Shown here: positions 33,166 through 34,915 of the stretch, in pieces
Numbering within the stretch: position 1 is the stretch's first letter
Layout of the letters: every line of letters starts with the position of its first letter
Assembly (NCBI GenBank): GCA_945786985.1
Contig: CALZGC010000056.1
Span: forward strand, 1-34,915
DNA: 34,915 nucleotides
Direction of reading: 5' to 3'
From: an uncultured Nitrospirota bacterium
Lineage (GTDB): Bacteria > CG2-30-53-67
Translations under genes and position numbers: made by a program
The notes under the pieces: generated by a model
Told to the model about the DNA's origin: nothing
Seen by the model: the letters and a program-made list of their open reading frames with translations, nothing else
Databases searched by the model: none

Positions 33166-33957
33166 ATGAGTAAGATTGAAGAGGCGCTGGCCAAGGCGAA
33201 ACAGACCCGGCAGGGTGAACAGAGTCCCGTTCGTGAAGAGCCCATGGAGGCATCCCCGGCCTACACGACCGTCTTCCAGGAGGTGATGCCATCAGTGGCA
33301 GAAGAGAACCGGATCGTGGCGCTCTCCGAGGAGAGCAATCAGGCCACGGAGCAGTACAGGATCCTGCGGACACAGATCCTGCAGAAAACCGAGGGGCAGG
33401 GGATCAACTGCCTGATGGTTACCAGTGCGTTGGACGGAGAGGGGAAGAGCACGCTGGCCGCCAATCTGGCCATCTCCATCGCCAAGGAAGTCCACCGGAC
33501 CGTGTTGCTGGTCGATGCCGACCTCCGGCGCCCATCCCTGCATGGGCTCTTCGGCTTGAAGCCGAAGGCGGGACTGATCCATTATCTATTGGACAATGTG
33601 CCCATCAAGGATCTGCTGATCCGAACGGGCGTTGAGAAGCTCACGTTTCTGCCGGCCGGCGGGAGCCTGCCGAATTCCACCGAGATTCTCCGCTCGCCCC
33701 GCATGCAGGAGCTCATCCGGGAGGTGAAGGCGCGGTATCACGACCGGTACGTGATTTTCGACACCTCACCGCTGCTCCCGACGGCGGATCCCATGGTCCT
33801 GTCCCAGTTCATGGACGGGGTCATTCTGGTCGTGCGGGCCGAGCGGACGGCCCGGAGCCACCTCGCCGAAGCCATGGGGCTCCTGAAGGAGAGAAACGTC
33901 ATGGGGGTTGTCATGAACGGCCACTCCCAGATCGACAATACGTACAAGTACTATTAA
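33166..33957 (+). CDS. BY-kinase-type ATPase (CpsD/CapB family, XrtA-associated)
   Basis: 263 residues. The ATG at 33166 has GGGAGG upstream; an in-frame ATG at 33127 adds 13 unrelated residues. The P-loop fold has Walker A SALDGEGKST (87-96), Walker A' LLVDADLRRPS, Walker B VIFDTSPLLPT, and the motif SNQATEQYRILRTQIL that precedes it. It ends YKYY, a short tyrosine cluster for autophosphorylation. These bacterial tyrosine kinases pair with a Wzz-type partner to control polymer length, here the protein from 29884. The first 55 residues (SKIEEALAKAKQ) resemble the N-terminus typical of XrtA-associated tyrosine autokinases. It is separated from the sugar transferase gene by 59 bp and followed by the ExeA-type gene. 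Confidence 0.9.
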   Translation: MSKIEEALAKAKQTRQGEQSPVREEPMEASPAYTTVFQEVMPSVAEENRIVALSEESNQATEQYRILRTQILQKTEGQGINCLMVTSALDGEGKSTLAANLAISIAKEVHRTVLLVDADLRRPSLHGLFGLKPKAGLIHYLLDNVPIKDLLIRTGVEKLTFLPAGGSLPNSTEILRSPRMQELIREVKARYHDRYVIFDTSPLLPTADPMVLSQFMDGVILVVRAERTARSHLAEAMGLLKERNVMGVVMNGHSQIDNTYKYY

Positions 33958-34013
33958 TTCGCCGAGCGGTCGGTCCCTCGCGGTCCGCCCCGGCCCTTCA
34001 GTGAAGGCGCTGC

Positions 34014-34915
34014 ATGTATAACGAATTCTACCATTTCAAAGAAAAGCCCTTTTCCCTGACGCCCGACCCGGAGTTCCTCTATCCGACCAAATCACACAAG
34101 CGGGCCTTTGCCTACCTGGAGTATGGCATCAAGGACCCGTCGGGGTTTGTCTGCATCACGGGGGAGATCGGCACCGGCAAGACCACCCTCCTGCGGGTCT
34201 TCCTGAACAGTCTGGACAATGAGGTCCAGGTGGCCCGGGTTTTCAATACGAAGGCCTCGTCGCCGGAACTCCTGGCAATGATTCTGCAGGACCTGGGCGT
34301 GGATCCCTTCGGAAAGACGAAGACAGAGCTGATCGATGCCCTCAACAAACACCTGGTGGAAACCTTTTCCAAGGGGAGCCGGGTGGTGCTCGTTATTGAT
34401 GAGGCGCAGAATCTCAGTGAAGACCTGCTCGAGGAGATCCGGCTCCTGTCCAACCTCGAGACGGAAAAGACCAAGCTCCTCCAGATCATTCTGGTCGGTC
34501 AGTCGGAGTTGCGGGGCTTGCTGCAGCGGTCCAATCTCGAGCAGTTCCGGCAGCGCATCACTGTCAACTATCACATTCCGCCGCTCGACCGGGACGAGAC
34601 GGCCGCCTACATCCGCCACCGGATCAAGGTAGCCGGCGACGGGGCCGCCGTCGATTTTCCGGACCCCGTCATCAACGTGATCCATCAGTACTCCCGGGGC
34701 GTCCCGAGGGTGATCAACGTCATTTCCGATGCGCTGCTTCTCTACGGCTTCGTGGAAGAGAAGAAGCAGCCCGATGAGGTCATGATCGAAACGGTTGTCA
34801 AGGACATGATCGGCGAAGGGACCCTGCGGGACCCCTTTGCACCGGGGCCGCCGCCGGCCACATCGGCATCGGGGGACAACGCCGTCTACCGGGAACTCAC
34901 CCTGCTTCGCGACAA
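34014..34915 (+). CDS. ExeA/GspA-type AAA ATPase (XrtA-associated), 3'-truncated by window end
   Basis: 300 residues seen, with no stop before the window ends. MYNEFYHFKEKPFSLTPDPEF is the characteristic ExeA/GspA-like N-terminus. Walker A is GEIGTGKTT (50-58) and Walker B is VLVIDEAQN (125-133), followed by LLSNLETEKTKLLQIILVGQ and RGVPRVINVISDALLLYGF. Such AAA ATPases occur beside type II or MSHA systems and also inside exosortase/PEP-CTERM polysaccharide loci, where they follow the tyrosine kinase gene as here. Its C-terminal linker becomes Pro-rich (PFAPGPPPATSASG) at the edge, so a further domain probably follows. GAAGG lies shortly before the ATG. Confidence 0.88.
   Translation, partial: MYNEFYHFKEKPFSLTPDPEFLYPTKSHKRAFAYLEYGIKDPSGFVCITGEIGTGKTTLLRVFLNSLDNEVQVARVFNTKASSPELLAMILQDLGVDPFGKTKTELIDALNKHLVETFSKGSRVVLVIDEAQNLSEDLLEEIRLLSNLETEKTKLLQIILVGQSELRGLLQRSNLEQFRQRITVNYHIPPLDRDETAAYIRHRIKVAGDGAAVDFPDPVINVIHQYSRGVPRVINVISDALLLYGFVEEKKQPDEVMIETVVKDMIGEGTLRDPFAPGPPPATSASGDNAVYRELTLLRD

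Noticed and set aside
1-34915. CRISPR arrays, toxin-antitoxin pairs or phage genes
   Set aside because: No regularly spaced repeats of CRISPR length, no cas genes, no recognisable phage structural genes and no toxin-antitoxin family motif were seen on either strand.

Overview
The window is a GC-rich (roughly 60%) bacterial chromosome segment. It carries a type II secretion/type IV pilus hybrid apparatus, many response-regulator fusions, an XrtA (exosortase)/PEP-CTERM-type exopolysaccharide operon, and dap and his genes mixed in one operon. Together these suggest a Desulfobacterota (deltaproteobacterial) or related free-living Gram-negative. That placement is inferred from gene content; no rRNA is present to confirm it.

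Layout. (1) 1-8849, plus strand: the 3' end of gspF, five pseudopilin genes (gspG, H, I, J and a K-like gene fused to a DNRLRE domain), then pilM-pilN-pilO, a GspB/GspC/PilP-like linker gene and a short secretin. Many joints overlap by 4 bp, so this is one operon, but two repeat elements have entered it (1765-1885 and 3273-3433). (2) 8865-9088: a tRNA-Leu(GAG) transcription unit with its own promoter and terminator. (3) 9207-14154, plus: three multidomain signalling genes, REC-HisKA-HATPase, REC-REC-REC-GGDEF and REC-GAF-HisKA-HATPase. (4) 14317-16940, plus: a stand-alone, divergent YidC-type insertase and a secreted DUF3108 protein. (5) 17252-25807, minus: rsmA-dapF-zinc-ribbon membrane protein-dapA-hisD-hisC-hisB, then a REC-GAF-GGDEF gene, then hisH without hisA or hisF. 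(6) 26139-29141, plus: a histidine kinase with a degenerate receiver and a sigma-54-dependent NtrC-type response regulator. (7) 29186 to the window end, plus: polysaccharide export lipoprotein, chain-length determinant, polyprenyl-phosphate sugar transferase, BY-kinase-like ATPase and an ExeA-type ATPase, which matches the XrtA/PEP-CTERM polysaccharide locus. The last gene runs off the window.

How the parts work together. The pilus/secretion genes and the polysaccharide genes both build the cell surface. Between them lie two diguanylate cyclases with intact GG[D/E]EF motifs and RxxD inhibition sites, three histidine kinases and one enhancer-binding regulator. A c-di-GMP-controlled switch to surface attachment is a reasonable inference, not something the sequence proves.

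The least ordinary items are: a 161-bp MITE-like element with 23-bp inverted ends and a 6-bp target duplication placed exactly at the gspJ stop codon, plus a partial second copy about 13.5 kb away; two pseudopilins with unusual passenger domains (an Asp-rich calcium-loop-like insert and a DNRLRE domain); a second inverted-repeat element next to rsmA; a helically phased TGTGG repeat cluster with DnaA-box-like sequences beside hisH; and a diguanylate cyclase gene inside what is normally a continuous his operon.
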